From the NCBI GenBank assembly GCA_015232355.1, contig JADFZW010000004.1, positions 124,001-188,000 of the forward strand: 64,000 bases of DNA, given 5' to 3'. Positions within the stretch are counted from its first letter, which is position 1. Every line of letters starts with the position of its first letter. This DNA comes from Oligoflexia bacterium (GTDB lineage: Bacteria > Bdellovibrionota > Bacteriovoracia > Bacteriovoracales > Bacteriovoracaceae). Under the pieces are notes generated by a model. It made no database searches. It was given only the letters and a program-made list of their open reading frames with translations, and had not been told where the DNA came from. The position numbers were made by a program, and so were the translations under genes. Below, in pieces: positions 45,281 to 53,615 of the stretch.

Positions 45281-45393
45281 TTGTTTGCTTTATCTCTCTT
45301 CTCTGCTTCAATCTCCTTTTCTAATTTTTCAATTCGCTTGTAGAGCATTCCTCCACCAATAATCACTACTAACAACATAATAAATGCCAACAT
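45277..45393 (-). CDS. 38-residue single-helix membrane microprotein coupled to MamB
   Basis: I translated this directly: a hydrophobic helix MLAFIMLLVVIIGGGMLYKR, then a charged helix IEKLEKEIEAEKRDKANK and a stop. GGGGG lies 5 bases before the ATG, and a TATAAT box lies at 45412-45417, so it would be the first gene of the magnetosome operon. Its TGA overlaps the mamB ATG (ATGA), a sign of translational coupling. The plan (one helix, a charged tail) fits a small regulatory partner of a transporter. No known protein is recognised. Confidence 0.62.
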   Translation of the reverse strand: MLAFIMLLVVIIGGGMLYKRIEKLEKEIEAEKRDKANK

Positions 45394-45411
45394 TGGTACC
45401 CCCTTTTAAAT

Positions 45412-45461
45412 ATTATACTATTTTACTTCTGATTAAATTAATAAACTAATTGATTCAATTA
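45412..45461 (-). promoter_or_regulatory. Probable promoter and operator of the magnetosome operon
   Basis: On the minus strand a perfect -10 TATAAT lies at 45412-45417, about 20 bases before the microprotein start. No good -35 is seen, so an activator is likely. A perfect palindrome TAATTGA-T-TCAATTA at 45447-45461 lies at about -42 to -56 from the expected start site, a usual place for an activator. The rest of the 319-base gap 45394-45712 holds A+T-rich short repeats and the leader of the next operon. Confidence 0.5.
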
Positions 45462-45659
45462 TTAGTAGTCAATTGATTATAGATTGATCAAAATGGTCCA
45501 CTAATATACATATACATTAAGCTAATCCAGACTAACTCAAACTTCTGATATCCTATGTTCGCTACTTATTAATCAACTTAATCAACTTAAATTTAAACTT
45601 TTACATTTTTGTACTTTTATCTTAAAATCGCGACACATTATGAATGCAAAATGAACATT

Positions 45660-45703
45660 CTATATAAATCTATAAATCTATAACTCTATAACTCTATAAC
45701 TGG
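45660..45703. repeat. CTATAAAT/CTATAACT tandem repeat in a leader
   Basis: About five units of 8-9 bases end immediately before the GGGAG ribosome site of the gene at 45713. Together with the arrays elsewhere in the window this shows the same habit of tandem repeats in leaders. Confidence 0.85.
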
Positions 45704-45712
45704 GAGACTAAC

Positions 45713-46732
45713 ATGTTAAAAATTTTACTTCTTTTTTCATTTACGCTAACAACGCTAACTTTTTTTCTTAGCACTCAAAGTATAACCGAAGCTAAAGATA
45801 TAAAAATTGGAATGGTCACTGATGTTGGCGGAATCAATGATCAATCATTTAATCAATCGGCATGGGAAGGACTTAAACGCGCGAAGAGTGAATTAGCGAT
45901 AAAAGTATCCTATCAAGAATCAAAACAAGATGCAGATTACGCTTCTAATCTTGAAACTTTAATGGATGGAAAAAATGATTTGATTTGGGGAATTGGTTTT
46001 AAGATGAGTGATAAGATCTTGGCCGCCGCTAAACAAAACCCAAAACAAAAATATGCAATCATTGATGTTGGTTATGAAAAGACTCCAGCAAATTTAATTG
46101 GAGTTTTATTTAAATCTGAAGAGCCATGTTTTTTAGTCGGATATATTGCTGGTAAAATGAGCAAGAGTGGAACAATTGGTTTTGTTGGTGGAATTAAAGT
46201 TCCTCTAATCCAAGTATTCCAGTATGGATATATGGCCGGAGCTAAATTTGCAAATCCAAAAATTAAAATCATCGATCAATATGCTGAATCCTTTACTGAT
46301 GCAGCTAAAGGAAAAGCAATTGCTAATCAAATGTTCAAACAAGGTGCTGATATAATCTTTGCAGCTGCTGGATCAGTTGGTGATGGAGTTATAGAAGCGG
46401 CCAAAGAACAAAAGAAGATGGCGATTGGAGTTGATAGAGATCAAAATAGTTTAGCGCCAGACACGGTTATTACCTCAGCAATGAAGCGAGTTGATCATGC
46501 TATCTTTAACGTTGCTAAAGATTTAAAGGCGGGCGTTTATAAGGGTGGCACAACTATAACTTATAGTTTAAAAGATGGTGGCGTAGATATTGCTCCTTCA
46601 ACTTCTAAACATGTACCTGCAAATATTTTAAAAGAAGTTGATAATTTAAAGCTTGATATTATAAAAGGCAAACTTGTTCCACCTGCAACTGAAAATGATT
46701 ATAATAAATTCTTAAAGTCGCACAAACTTTAG
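45713..46732 (+). CDS. BMP-family ABC transporter substrate-binding protein (nucleoside type)
   Basis: This 339-residue exported protein has a signal peptide (about 1-27). It carries the BMP/Med family opening KIGMVTDVGGINDQSFNQSAWEGL and the binding-site phrases IIDVGYEKTPANLIG and VGFVGG. There is no lipobox cysteine, so it is probably a free periplasmic protein, unlike many BmpA lipoproteins. GGGAG precedes the start. It opens a four-gene importer operon for purine or pyrimidine nucleosides, as known for this family. Confidence 0.92.
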   Translation: MLKILLLFSFTLTTLTFFLSTQSITEAKDIKIGMVTDVGGINDQSFNQSAWEGLKRAKSELAIKVSYQESKQDADYASNLETLMDGKNDLIWGIGFKMSDKILAAAKQNPKQKYAIIDVGYEKTPANLIGVLFKSEEPCFLVGYIAGKMSKSGTIGFVGGIKVPLIQVFQYGYMAGAKFANPKIKIIDQYAESFTDAAKGKAIANQMFKQGADIIFAAAGSVGDGVIEAAKEQKKMAIGVDRDQNSLAPDTVITSAMKRVDHAIFNVAKDLKAGVYKGGTTITYSLKDGGVDIAPSTSKHVPANILKEVDNLKLDIIKGKLVPPATENDYNKFLKSHKL

Positions 46733-46746
46733 ATTATAATGGAAGA

Positions 46747-48396
46747 ATGAAAGAAAAAGAAAATAAAGATCAACACCAAAATCAAAACAAAAACTCAAGT
46801 CCAAATCCAGGTCCAAACCAAAACTCTACACAAAAATCTCAAGTAACGGTAGAGATGAAAAACATTACCAAAGTATTTGGTAATTTCGTTGCAAACGATA
46901 ACATCTCGATCACTGTTCATAAGGGAGAGGTTCACGCTCTACTAGGGGAAAATGGAGCTGGTAAATCAACACTGATGAATCTCTTGTATGGTATCTATCA
47001 ACCAACTCATGGTGAGATATTTATCAATGGCCAAAGAGTGGATTTGGATAATCCATCAGTCGCGATTGGACTTGGAATAGGAATGGTTCATCAGCATTTT
47101 ATGTTGGTGCCCATATTTACTGTTGCTGAAAATATTGTCTTAGGGCAAGAGCCACTCCTACATAACCTCAACATGTCACTCGCCCCTCTCGATATGAAAA
47201 AAGCGATTGAGTCGGTAGAAGATATCTCTAAAAAATTTGGACTCACTATTAATCCTCTCACCAAGATCCAAGATCTCACTGTGGGCCAGCAACAGCGAGT
47301 AGAAATTTTAAAGATGCTCTATCGTGGTGCTGAGATTTTAATTTTAGATGAACCAACAGCAGTGCTTACTCCTCAAGAGATTACTGAGCTTGCAAAGATC
47401 ATTAAAAATTTAAGTGCTCAGGGAAAAAGTATCATCATCATCACTCACAAATTAAAAGAGATAAAAGAGATGGCCGATTACTGTACAGTAATTAGGAGAG
47501 GAAAATATATAGATACTCTCCATGTGCCCTCATGTACAGAGCAAGATCTAGCACAAAAGATGGTAGGTCGAGATGTAATTTTAAAAGTTCCCAAAAAAGA
47601 TGCTACCTCTGGCAGGCCAATTTTAAAGATTGAAAATTTAAAGGTAAAAGATAATCGTGGTTTGTTGGCGGTTAATGGTTTTAATTTAGAGGTTTGTTCA
47701 GGGGAGATTTTAGGATTAATTGGTGTTGATGGCAATGGCCAGAGTGAATTAGTAGAGGCCATTACAGGACTTCGAAAAGTAGAAAGTGGTGGCCAAGTTT
47801 ATATAAATGGAGCACCAATCACCAATAAAACTCCACGAGAAGTTTTTTTACATAAGATTGCCACCATTCCAGAGGATCGCCAAAAGCATGGATTGGTGCT
47901 GGATTTTTCCATCGAAGAGAATATGATTTTACAAACTCATGGAGATCCTAGCTTCTCTTCTAAGATAGGAATGTTAAATCACAAAAGCATCACAGATTTT
48001 GCTAATAAGTTAATTTCTAAATTCGATATCCGTCCTGCAAATCATCTGGCGCTAGCACGAAATCTCTCGGGAGGAAATCAACAAAAAATTATTATTGCAC
48101 GAGAGATTACTCACAATCCTGACTTGTTAATTGCAGTTCAACCAACTCGGGGATTAGACGTAGGAGCAATTGAATATGTTCACCGCTCACTAATTGAACA
48201 AAGAGATAATGGTAAAGCAGTATTTTTAGTTTCATTAGAGTTAGATGAAGTATTAAATGTTGCTGATCGAATTGCAGTAATCTACCACGGACAAATTGTA
48301 GCGATATTTAAAGCAGATCAAACTGATGAGAATCAGATTGGAGTACTGATGGGTGGTGGAGGAAGTGGTGGAGGAGCAAGCGGAGGAAAAAGATAA
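46747..48396 (+). CDS. Nucleoside ABC transporter ATPase with two nucleotide-binding domains
   Basis: This 549-residue protein has a first domain (about 35-275) with Walker A GENGAGKST, a signature-like LTVGQQQRVE and Walker B LILDEPTAVL. The second domain (about 295-535) has a degenerate Walker A GVDGNGQSE, the signature LSGGNQQK and Walker B-like LIAVQPTRGLD. This one-intact, one-degenerate arrangement is usual for BMP-type importers. The N-terminus is a Gln/Asn/Pro-rich repeat of about 30 residues, and the C-terminus is a Gly-rich tail. The stop (TAATG) overlaps the start of the next permease. Confidence 0.92.
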   Translation: MKEKENKDQHQNQNKNSSPNPGPNQNSTQKSQVTVEMKNITKVFGNFVANDNISITVHKGEVHALLGENGAGKSTLMNLLYGIYQPTHGEIFINGQRVDLDNPSVAIGLGIGMVHQHFMLVPIFTVAENIVLGQEPLLHNLNMSLAPLDMKKAIESVEDISKKFGLTINPLTKIQDLTVGQQQRVEILKMLYRGAEILILDEPTAVLTPQEITELAKIIKNLSAQGKSIIIITHKLKEIKEMADYCTVIRRGKYIDTLHVPSCTEQDLAQKMVGRDVILKVPKKDATSGRPILKIENLKVKDNRGLLAVNGFNLEVCSGEILGLIGVDGNGQSELVEAITGLRKVESGGQVYINGAPITNKTPREVFLHKIATIPEDRQKHGLVLDFSIEENMILQTHGDPSFSSKIGMLNHKSITDFANKLISKFDIRPANHLALARNLSGGNQQKIIIAREITHNPDLLIAVQPTRGLDVGAIEYVHRSLIEQRDNGKAVFLVSLELDEVLNVADRIAVIYHGQIVAIFKADQTDENQIGVLMGGGGSGGGASGGKR

Positions 48397-49514
48397 TGAG
48401 TAGCAAACTAAAAAATATTTTTTTTGTTTTAGTTTCAATTTTAATTGGGTTTGTTATTGCTGGAGTAATTTTAAAGCTTGGTGGCTTTGATCCCTTCGAA
48501 GCTTACAAAATAATGTTTCTAGGAATTTTTTCTAAACTTAGTTACGTCTCATATACTATCATCAAATCTACTCCAATTATTCTTACTGGTTTGTCCGTCG
48601 CCTTCGCCTTTAAAACTGGTTTATTTAATATCGGCGCCGAAGGACAATTTATTATAGGAGCAACTGCCACCGCCTACGCTGGATACTTTCTTAATCTTCC
48701 ATCTTACATTCAAATACCCACCATTTTGTTAATTGGTGTTGTTGCCGCTGGACTGTGGGGAGGAGTTGCTGGATTTTTAAAATCACGCTTTGGAATTCAT
48801 GAAGTGATTTCTACAATCATGCTTAACTGGATTGCACTCTACTTGCAAAATTATATTGTAATGTTGCCGGGATTTCGAAAACCAGAAAGTGAAGCATCTT
48901 TTGATATAAATGCGAGTGGTAGTATTACCATACTCGAAAATTGGAAGTATTCAGATGCCGGTGTAGCATTTTTAGATCTTCATCCTTTAATTGGTGATTT
49001 TTTACGTCCACCATTTAATGCTGGAATCTTTATCGCATTTTTGGCGGCCCTAATTATCTATTACATTCTAAATAAAACCACTATGGGATATCAGTTGCGG
49101 GCCGTAGGTTTTAATAAGCATGCTGCTGAATATGGCGGCATCAACGTTCGAAAAAATATGATCACTGCTATGTTCATATCTGGTGGACTAGCAGGACTTG
49201 CTGGTTCTCTACACGTAATGGGAGTATCAAAAAATATTGCCATTCTTGCAGCAACTGAAGGTTATGGTTTCGATGGAATCGCTGTGGCCCTCATTGGAGG
49301 AAATTCTCCTTTAGGTTGCGTGCTCTCTGGTTTTCTATTTGGAGGATTAAAGTATAGTGGTGCTAAAATTCAATCAGCAATGGAAGCACCCTCTGAGATA
49401 ATAAGTATAATGATTGGTATAATTGTATTTTTTATGGCGATACCAAAATTATTTAAAATACTCTCAGAACTTAAATTAAAAAAATTAAGCAAATTAAGCA
49501 AATTACAAAAATAA
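48396..49514 (+). CDS. Nucleoside ABC transporter permease 1
   Basis: This 372-residue inner-membrane protein belongs to the BPD_transp_2 family. Signature regions: KTGLFNIGAEGQFIIGA (about 71-87), GIHEVISTIMLNWIALYLQNY, and MFISGGLAGLAGSLHVMG. About ten hydrophobic segments are seen. The C-terminus has a Lys/Leu/Ser repeat. It shares TAATG with the ATPase gene and is 19 bases before the second permease. Confidence 0.92.
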   Translation: MSSKLKNIFFVLVSILIGFVIAGVILKLGGFDPFEAYKIMFLGIFSKLSYVSYTIIKSTPIILTGLSVAFAFKTGLFNIGAEGQFIIGATATAYAGYFLNLPSYIQIPTILLIGVVAAGLWGGVAGFLKSRFGIHEVISTIMLNWIALYLQNYIVMLPGFRKPESEASFDINASGSITILENWKYSDAGVAFLDLHPLIGDFLRPPFNAGIFIAFLAALIIYYILNKTTMGYQLRAVGFNKHAAEYGGINVRKNMITAMFISGGLAGLAGSLHVMGVSKNIAILAATEGYGFDGIAVALIGGNSPLGCVLSGFLFGGLKYSGAKIQSAMEAPSEIISIMIGIIVFFMAIPKLFKILSELKLKKLSKLSKLQK

Positions 49515-49533
49515 TTAGCGAGGGGAATAGATA

Positions 49534-50466
49534 ATGTTTTCAGATATTGCTCTAATTCTCGGAACCACTCTAATGTATTCCACTCCTCTGATATTTACTG
49601 CTCTCGGAGGTGTTATCTCTGAAAAATCAGGAGTAGTAAACATTGGTCTTGAAGGTATGATGACCATCGGTGCATTTATTGGTGCAACGGTTGGATACTT
49701 CACTGGCAATCCTTGGATTGCACTCTTAGCGGCCGGTAGTGCAGCGATGGTGTTAGCACTCTTTCATGCAATTGCCTCCATTCACTTTGCGGCCGACCAA
49801 GTGATCTCTGGTATGGCCATAAATTTTTTAGGGCCTGGTATCTCCATTTTTTTATGTAGAATATTTTTTGATGGAACAACTATGTCTCTTTCCATTCCTC
49901 TCGATCAAAAAATTCCTAGACCACTTAATGGATTCTTTGCTCAAAATTCATTCTTCGATTTAATCTTTAATCAATATGCTACTGTTTATTTAGCATTTGT
50001 TTTAATGGCGATTATTTGGTTTGTACTCTATAAAACTCGTCTTGGTCTTCGTATGCAGGCAGTTGGTGAACATCCTAAAGCAGCTGACAGTCTCGGTATC
50101 AGCGTATATAAAATTCGTTACATCGCAGTTTTATGCTCTGGATTTTTAGCAGGAATTGGTGGAGCTTCCATGGCGCTCTCAGTGGTTTCAAATTTTAGGC
50201 CCACTCTAATTTCAGGACAAGGTTTTATAGCATTGGCGGCCATCATCTTTGGTAAATGGAAACCACAAGGTGCAACCCTTGCATGTCTACTCTTCGGAGG
50301 AGCACAGGCATTTGTAATCTTTTTAGGAAATCCACAAGTAGGAGTAAATATCTCCTCACAACTTTTAGCGATGATTCCATACATCTTAACAATATTAATC
50401 TTAATGGGTTTTGTTGGCAGAACCAATGCTCCAGCAGCAGTCGGTGTGCCCTTTGAAAAACATTAG
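49534..50466 (+). CDS. Nucleoside ABC transporter permease 2
   Basis: This 310-residue inner-membrane protein of the same family has KSGVVNIGLEGMMTIGAFIG (about 31-50), ADQVISGMAINFLGPGIS and GFLAGIGGASMAL. It partners permease 1. A GAGG lies about 10 bases before the start. Confidence 0.92.
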   Translation: MFSDIALILGTTLMYSTPLIFTALGGVISEKSGVVNIGLEGMMTIGAFIGATVGYFTGNPWIALLAAGSAAMVLALFHAIASIHFAADQVISGMAINFLGPGISIFLCRIFFDGTTMSLSIPLDQKIPRPLNGFFAQNSFFDLIFNQYATVYLAFVLMAIIWFVLYKTRLGLRMQAVGEHPKAADSLGISVYKIRYIAVLCSGFLAGIGGASMALSVVSNFRPTLISGQGFIALAAIIFGKWKPQGATLACLLFGGAQAFVIFLGNPQVGVNISSQLLAMIPYILTILILMGFVGRTNAPAAVGVPFEKH

Positions 50467-50481
50467 AATTAGAAGATTAAA

Positions 50482-51444
50482 ATGCTAACAAACTACCTCT
50501 ACTTTTTAGTCAATGATCAATACAAGAAATTATTAAAAGATGAAATAAAATTAAAGTATCCTCACTTTAAAATTTGTTACTCTAAGAATGGATTATTAAC
50601 CTACAAAGTTGATGACATTGACGTTGATATTATTTTTGCTCATGCCTATGGAAATTCCATAGGCATGAGCAATAAGTCTGAACTTACAGCAAAAATATCC
50701 TCTGTTAGAAAAAAATTTTCTAACAAAAATGTAATCCTAAATTTTCACAACTGTAACGATCAAGATCTGCAAGAGCAGCAAGACCCGCAAGAATCAGCAT
50801 TAGTCTTAGATGTAATAAAAATTGATGATGACCACTTCTTTTTAGGAATCCACCCATTCGGAAAATATAGAACTATCTTAAATTACCATCAATCCGAATC
50901 CAAATCCGAATCCAACCCACTCCCCTCTCGCGCTTACTATAAAATCAAAGAGGCATTAGCTTTAAGTGGAGAAAAAATAAATAAAAAAGAGTGCGTGCTG
51001 GATATTGGTGCCGCCCCTGGTGGCATTAGCTACTTTTTTTTACAACACAAACTAAACGTTGTAGCAGTAGATGCCGCGGAAATGAGTCCACTTTGTACTT
51101 CTCATAAAAATTTCACTCATATTGCTCTTCCACTAGAAAAGATTACTGACAATCACCTTTCAAAATATTCTTTTAATTGGATTGTTATTGATATAAATCT
51201 AGATCCTCTTTACGTCGTCTCCACTTTAAAAAAACTTTTCAACAACGAACATTGCACTAATAAACCCACTAACAAACTTCGAGGACTCTTTTTTACTGTT
51301 AAACTTACAAAAAACTTTACTCATTCTAAAATACCCACTCTGCTAAAAAACTTAACTAAGCTAAAACTAAAATTAAAAATAATCTACACAAGACAACTAC
51401 CAAGTAATAAAAGTGAGTTCATGCTTTATGCAATACCAATTTAA
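50482..51444 (+). CDS. FtsJ/RlmM-type SAM-dependent rRNA methyltransferase
   Basis: The 320-residue protein has an N-terminal THUMP-like part (about 1-140) and a C-terminal RrmJ-like methyltransferase domain (about 165-320). The SAM loop is VLDIGAAPGGISYFF (about 172-186), the strand after it is NVVAVDAAEM, and the acidic region is WIVIDINLDP. RlmM methylates C2498 of 23S rRNA in E. coli, but the exact target here is not shown. A perfect 33-base hairpin at 50638-50670 lies in its coding part. The 3' end overlaps the upstream in-frame extension of the next gene. Confidence 0.83.
   Translation: MLTNYLYFLVNDQYKKLLKDEIKLKYPHFKICYSKNGLLTYKVDDIDVDIIFAHAYGNSIGMSNKSELTAKISSVRKKFSNKNVILNFHNCNDQDLQEQQDPQESALVLDVIKIDDDHFFLGIHPFGKYRTILNYHQSESKSESNPLPSRAYYKIKEALALSGEKINKKECVLDIGAAPGGISYFFLQHKLNVVAVDAAEMSPLCTSHKNFTHIALPLEKITDNHLSKYSFNWIVIDINLDPLYVVSTLKKLFNNEHCTNKPTNKLRGLFFTVKLTKNFTHSKIPTLLKNLTKLKLKLKIIYTRQLPSNKSEFMLYAIPI
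50638..50670. repeat. Perfect 16-bp inverted repeat inside a coding sequence
   Basis: GCTCATGCCTATGGAA, one A, then its exact complement. The codons read AHAYGNSIGMS. The arms would form a strong hairpin in mRNA and a cruciform-capable site in DNA. Confidence 0.93.
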
Positions 51445-51469
51445 TTATTTAATTAACGGAGGAATTTTT

Positions 51470-52060
51470 ATGAAATTAAACATTATCTCTATTCTGTGTA
51501 TCTGCTGTGCTAGTTTTTCTTTAATCCTTACACCTCTTCTCGCTTCCGATAAATCGGGCGACAAGTCGGCCGATAAATCGACCGAACTAGAGCAGGCAAA
51601 AGAGATTGTAAAAAAAGTAAATGAAGGTCTAGTTTATTTAATCAATGAAGTTAAGAGCAAAGGCGAAGAAAAAGCACTCGAACAATTTAACAAAGAGACT
51701 CCTGCATCAGTATGGGGAAAAGGAGAGATGTATTTTTCTACCTATAATTGTGCTGAATACACAGTAGTAGGTCATCCCTACAAACCACTCAAAGGAAAAA
51801 AATTGTTGGATCTAAAAGATAAAAAAGGAAAACCCTTCTTCAAAGAGTTATGTGATACAGCTAAAAACAACAAAGATGGTGGTTGGGTAGAATACTGGTG
51901 GCCGAAACCAGGTAAAGATGAATCAGTTCCATTTAGAAAAGTTGCTTTTATTAAAGGAGTTGAACACAAATTAGCAGATGGTACTGTTCGTTTCTACGCT
52001 CAAACCGCTGGTGTTTATAGTGATACTCTAACGATAAAAGAGGTTAGTAGTTTTAAATAA
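51470..52060 (+). CDS. Exported single-Cache-domain protein
   Basis: The ATG at 51470 is chosen because GGAGG precedes it. This gives about 196 residues. The signal peptide is about 1-25. The rest is a single Cache (sCache_2-type) domain, with DGGWVEYWWPKPGKDESVPFRKVAFIKGV as the typical core (residues about 130-160). These domains bind small molecules. Here the protein has no membrane helix or signalling output, so it would be a free periplasmic sensor or binding protein. It is directly opposite an MCP gene at 52078-53577, which might be a partner. Confidence 0.85.
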   Translation: MKLNIISILCICCASFSLILTPLLASDKSGDKSADKSTELEQAKEIVKKVNEGLVYLINEVKSKGEEKALEQFNKETPASVWGKGEMYFSTYNCAEYTVVGHPYKPLKGKKLLDLKDKKGKPFFKELCDTAKNNKDGGWVEYWWPKPGKDESVPFRKVAFIKGVEHKLADGTVRFYAQTAGVYSDTLTIKEVSSFK

Positions 52061-52077
52061 ATAAACTCAAAAACAAT

Positions 52078-53577
52078 TTAACTATATACCTTCATAGTAT
52101 TCAAATGATTTTCTATCACTCTCTGCTCTGATACTAATGAATTTTTCACTGTCTGCACCTGTTCCAATAACACATGCACATTACTTATGGTCTGAGAAAA
52201 TCTCTTTGCTGAATCCTTTCCAACTTGTTTTGCTTGCTGTACTTGTGTTTTTATATTGGCAATTATCTCTTCAACCTGCTTTTGTCCATCTTCCAAAATT
52301 GTTCCAATCGCTCCTGAAGTCTCTCCACTCATCTTTGCCAAATTACCAACCTCTTTGGCAACAACTGCAAAGCCAACTCCAACCTCTCCCGCTTGAGCAG
52401 CTTCAATAGAAGCATTAAATGATAATATTTTTGTTTCAAACACAATATCATCAATCATTGCAGTCTTAGAACAAATCTGTCTCATCAAAGACATTATTTC
52501 ACTTAAATCTTTATTAGAATTTTCAATATTTGTTATCGAAGTGGACATCATCTCAATAATGCTCATCCCCTCTTTAGTTTGAATAACAATATCACCGGCA
52601 ACTTGATTTAATTTTTTATTTTGTTCCTCTGTATTCTTAATCATCTGCTTTAATCCACTATCAGCAGAATTTATCTCTTGATTTATTTTGTCATGTTTTT
52701 CTTTTACACTCTTTAATTCCTGAGACCTAGAAACATTTAATCTATTTATTTTTTCATTGGCATGCTTTAAAACTGCTATCATATTATTTAACGATCTAAA
52801 ACAATCTCCAACTTCACTCTTATCTATCTCCCGTTCATCAACTAACTTCATCACTCCAGCAGCAATATCAGAGGCAACTTTGGCAATTTTACGAATGGAA
52901 TAAATTAAATAATAGAAAAAAACCAATGAAAACATAATTGATAATATGACAGTGGCAATCGTAATCGACTTAGTAATCTGCACATTCTTACTCAAATTTT
53001 TATCTAACTCTCCCATCTCCTTTGAAAAAATTTTTGCTTGCAGCTCATGAACCTCTTTTAAATTCTTTTTAAGAAGTAAATAAGTGTTCTTAGTATCAGC
53101 GGCAACCATTGAACGGGCCATTATGGCCATATCCTCGGCATTCTTAATATCCACCTCATATTTTGCAATTAAAGTCAGTGTAGTTTTTAAGATATTTTTT
53201 TCATCTACGCTAAGAGATGAATCATTTTGAATAAGTTGATTAATAGTTATTTTAGTATCATCTAGTTCTTGCTTATTCTTGTTCGATGAATCCCGAAATT
53301 CCTTTTCTTCAATCATTTGATTGCAATATTCCACAATATTGCTATACAATCCACTATGTAATTCGGTAATGCTTAACTCAAGCCCAGTAATCAATTGATT
53401 TTTTTCCTGAACTATTTTCATCACTCGCTTGATATTCTCTTTTTGAAGATCCGTAGACTTTGACAAAAAAATTCCTAAAAAGAGTAAAGGAATTGTACTA
53501 AAAATAATCAACAAAAGTACTTTTGTTTTTAATGATAAATTATTATACGGGGCCAGTAAAACTATCTTCGACATCAT
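52078..53577 (-). CDS. Methyl-accepting chemotaxis protein-like transducer
   Basis: The 499 residues begin with a membrane helix (about 17-37), a periplasmic four-helix-like sensor (about 40-190) and a second helix (about 198-222). Then come a HAMP-like linker and a signalling domain with the tip FNASIEAAQAGEVGVGFAVVAKEVGNLA (about 385-412). The tip is well conserved, so CheA/CheW coupling is expected. No C-terminal tethering pentapeptide is seen. It is the last gene of a three-gene minus-strand set with a PAS-coiled-coil protein and a STAS-like protein, which suggests that they report to it. Confidence 0.88.
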   Translation of the reverse strand: MMSKIVLLAPYNNLSLKTKVLLLIIFSTIPLLFLGIFLSKSTDLQKENIKRVMKIVQEKNQLITGLELSITELHSGLYSNIVEYCNQMIEEKEFRDSSNKNKQELDDTKITINQLIQNDSSLSVDEKNILKTTLTLIAKYEVDIKNAEDMAIMARSMVAADTKNTYLLLKKNLKEVHELQAKIFSKEMGELDKNLSKNVQITKSITIATVILSIMFSLVFFYYLIYSIRKIAKVASDIAAGVMKLVDEREIDKSEVGDCFRSLNNMIAVLKHANEKINRLNVSRSQELKSVKEKHDKINQEINSADSGLKQMIKNTEEQNKKLNQVAGDIVIQTKEGMSIIEMMSTSITNIENSNKDLSEIMSLMRQICSKTAMIDDIVFETKILSFNASIEAAQAGEVGVGFAVVAKEVGNLAKMSGETSGAIGTILEDGQKQVEEIIANIKTQVQQAKQVGKDSAKRFSQTISNVHVLLEQVQTVKNSLVSEQRVIENHLNTMKVYS

Positions 53578-53615
53578 ATACCTCTACATATAATTTAATC
53601 TCTTTATCTCTATTA

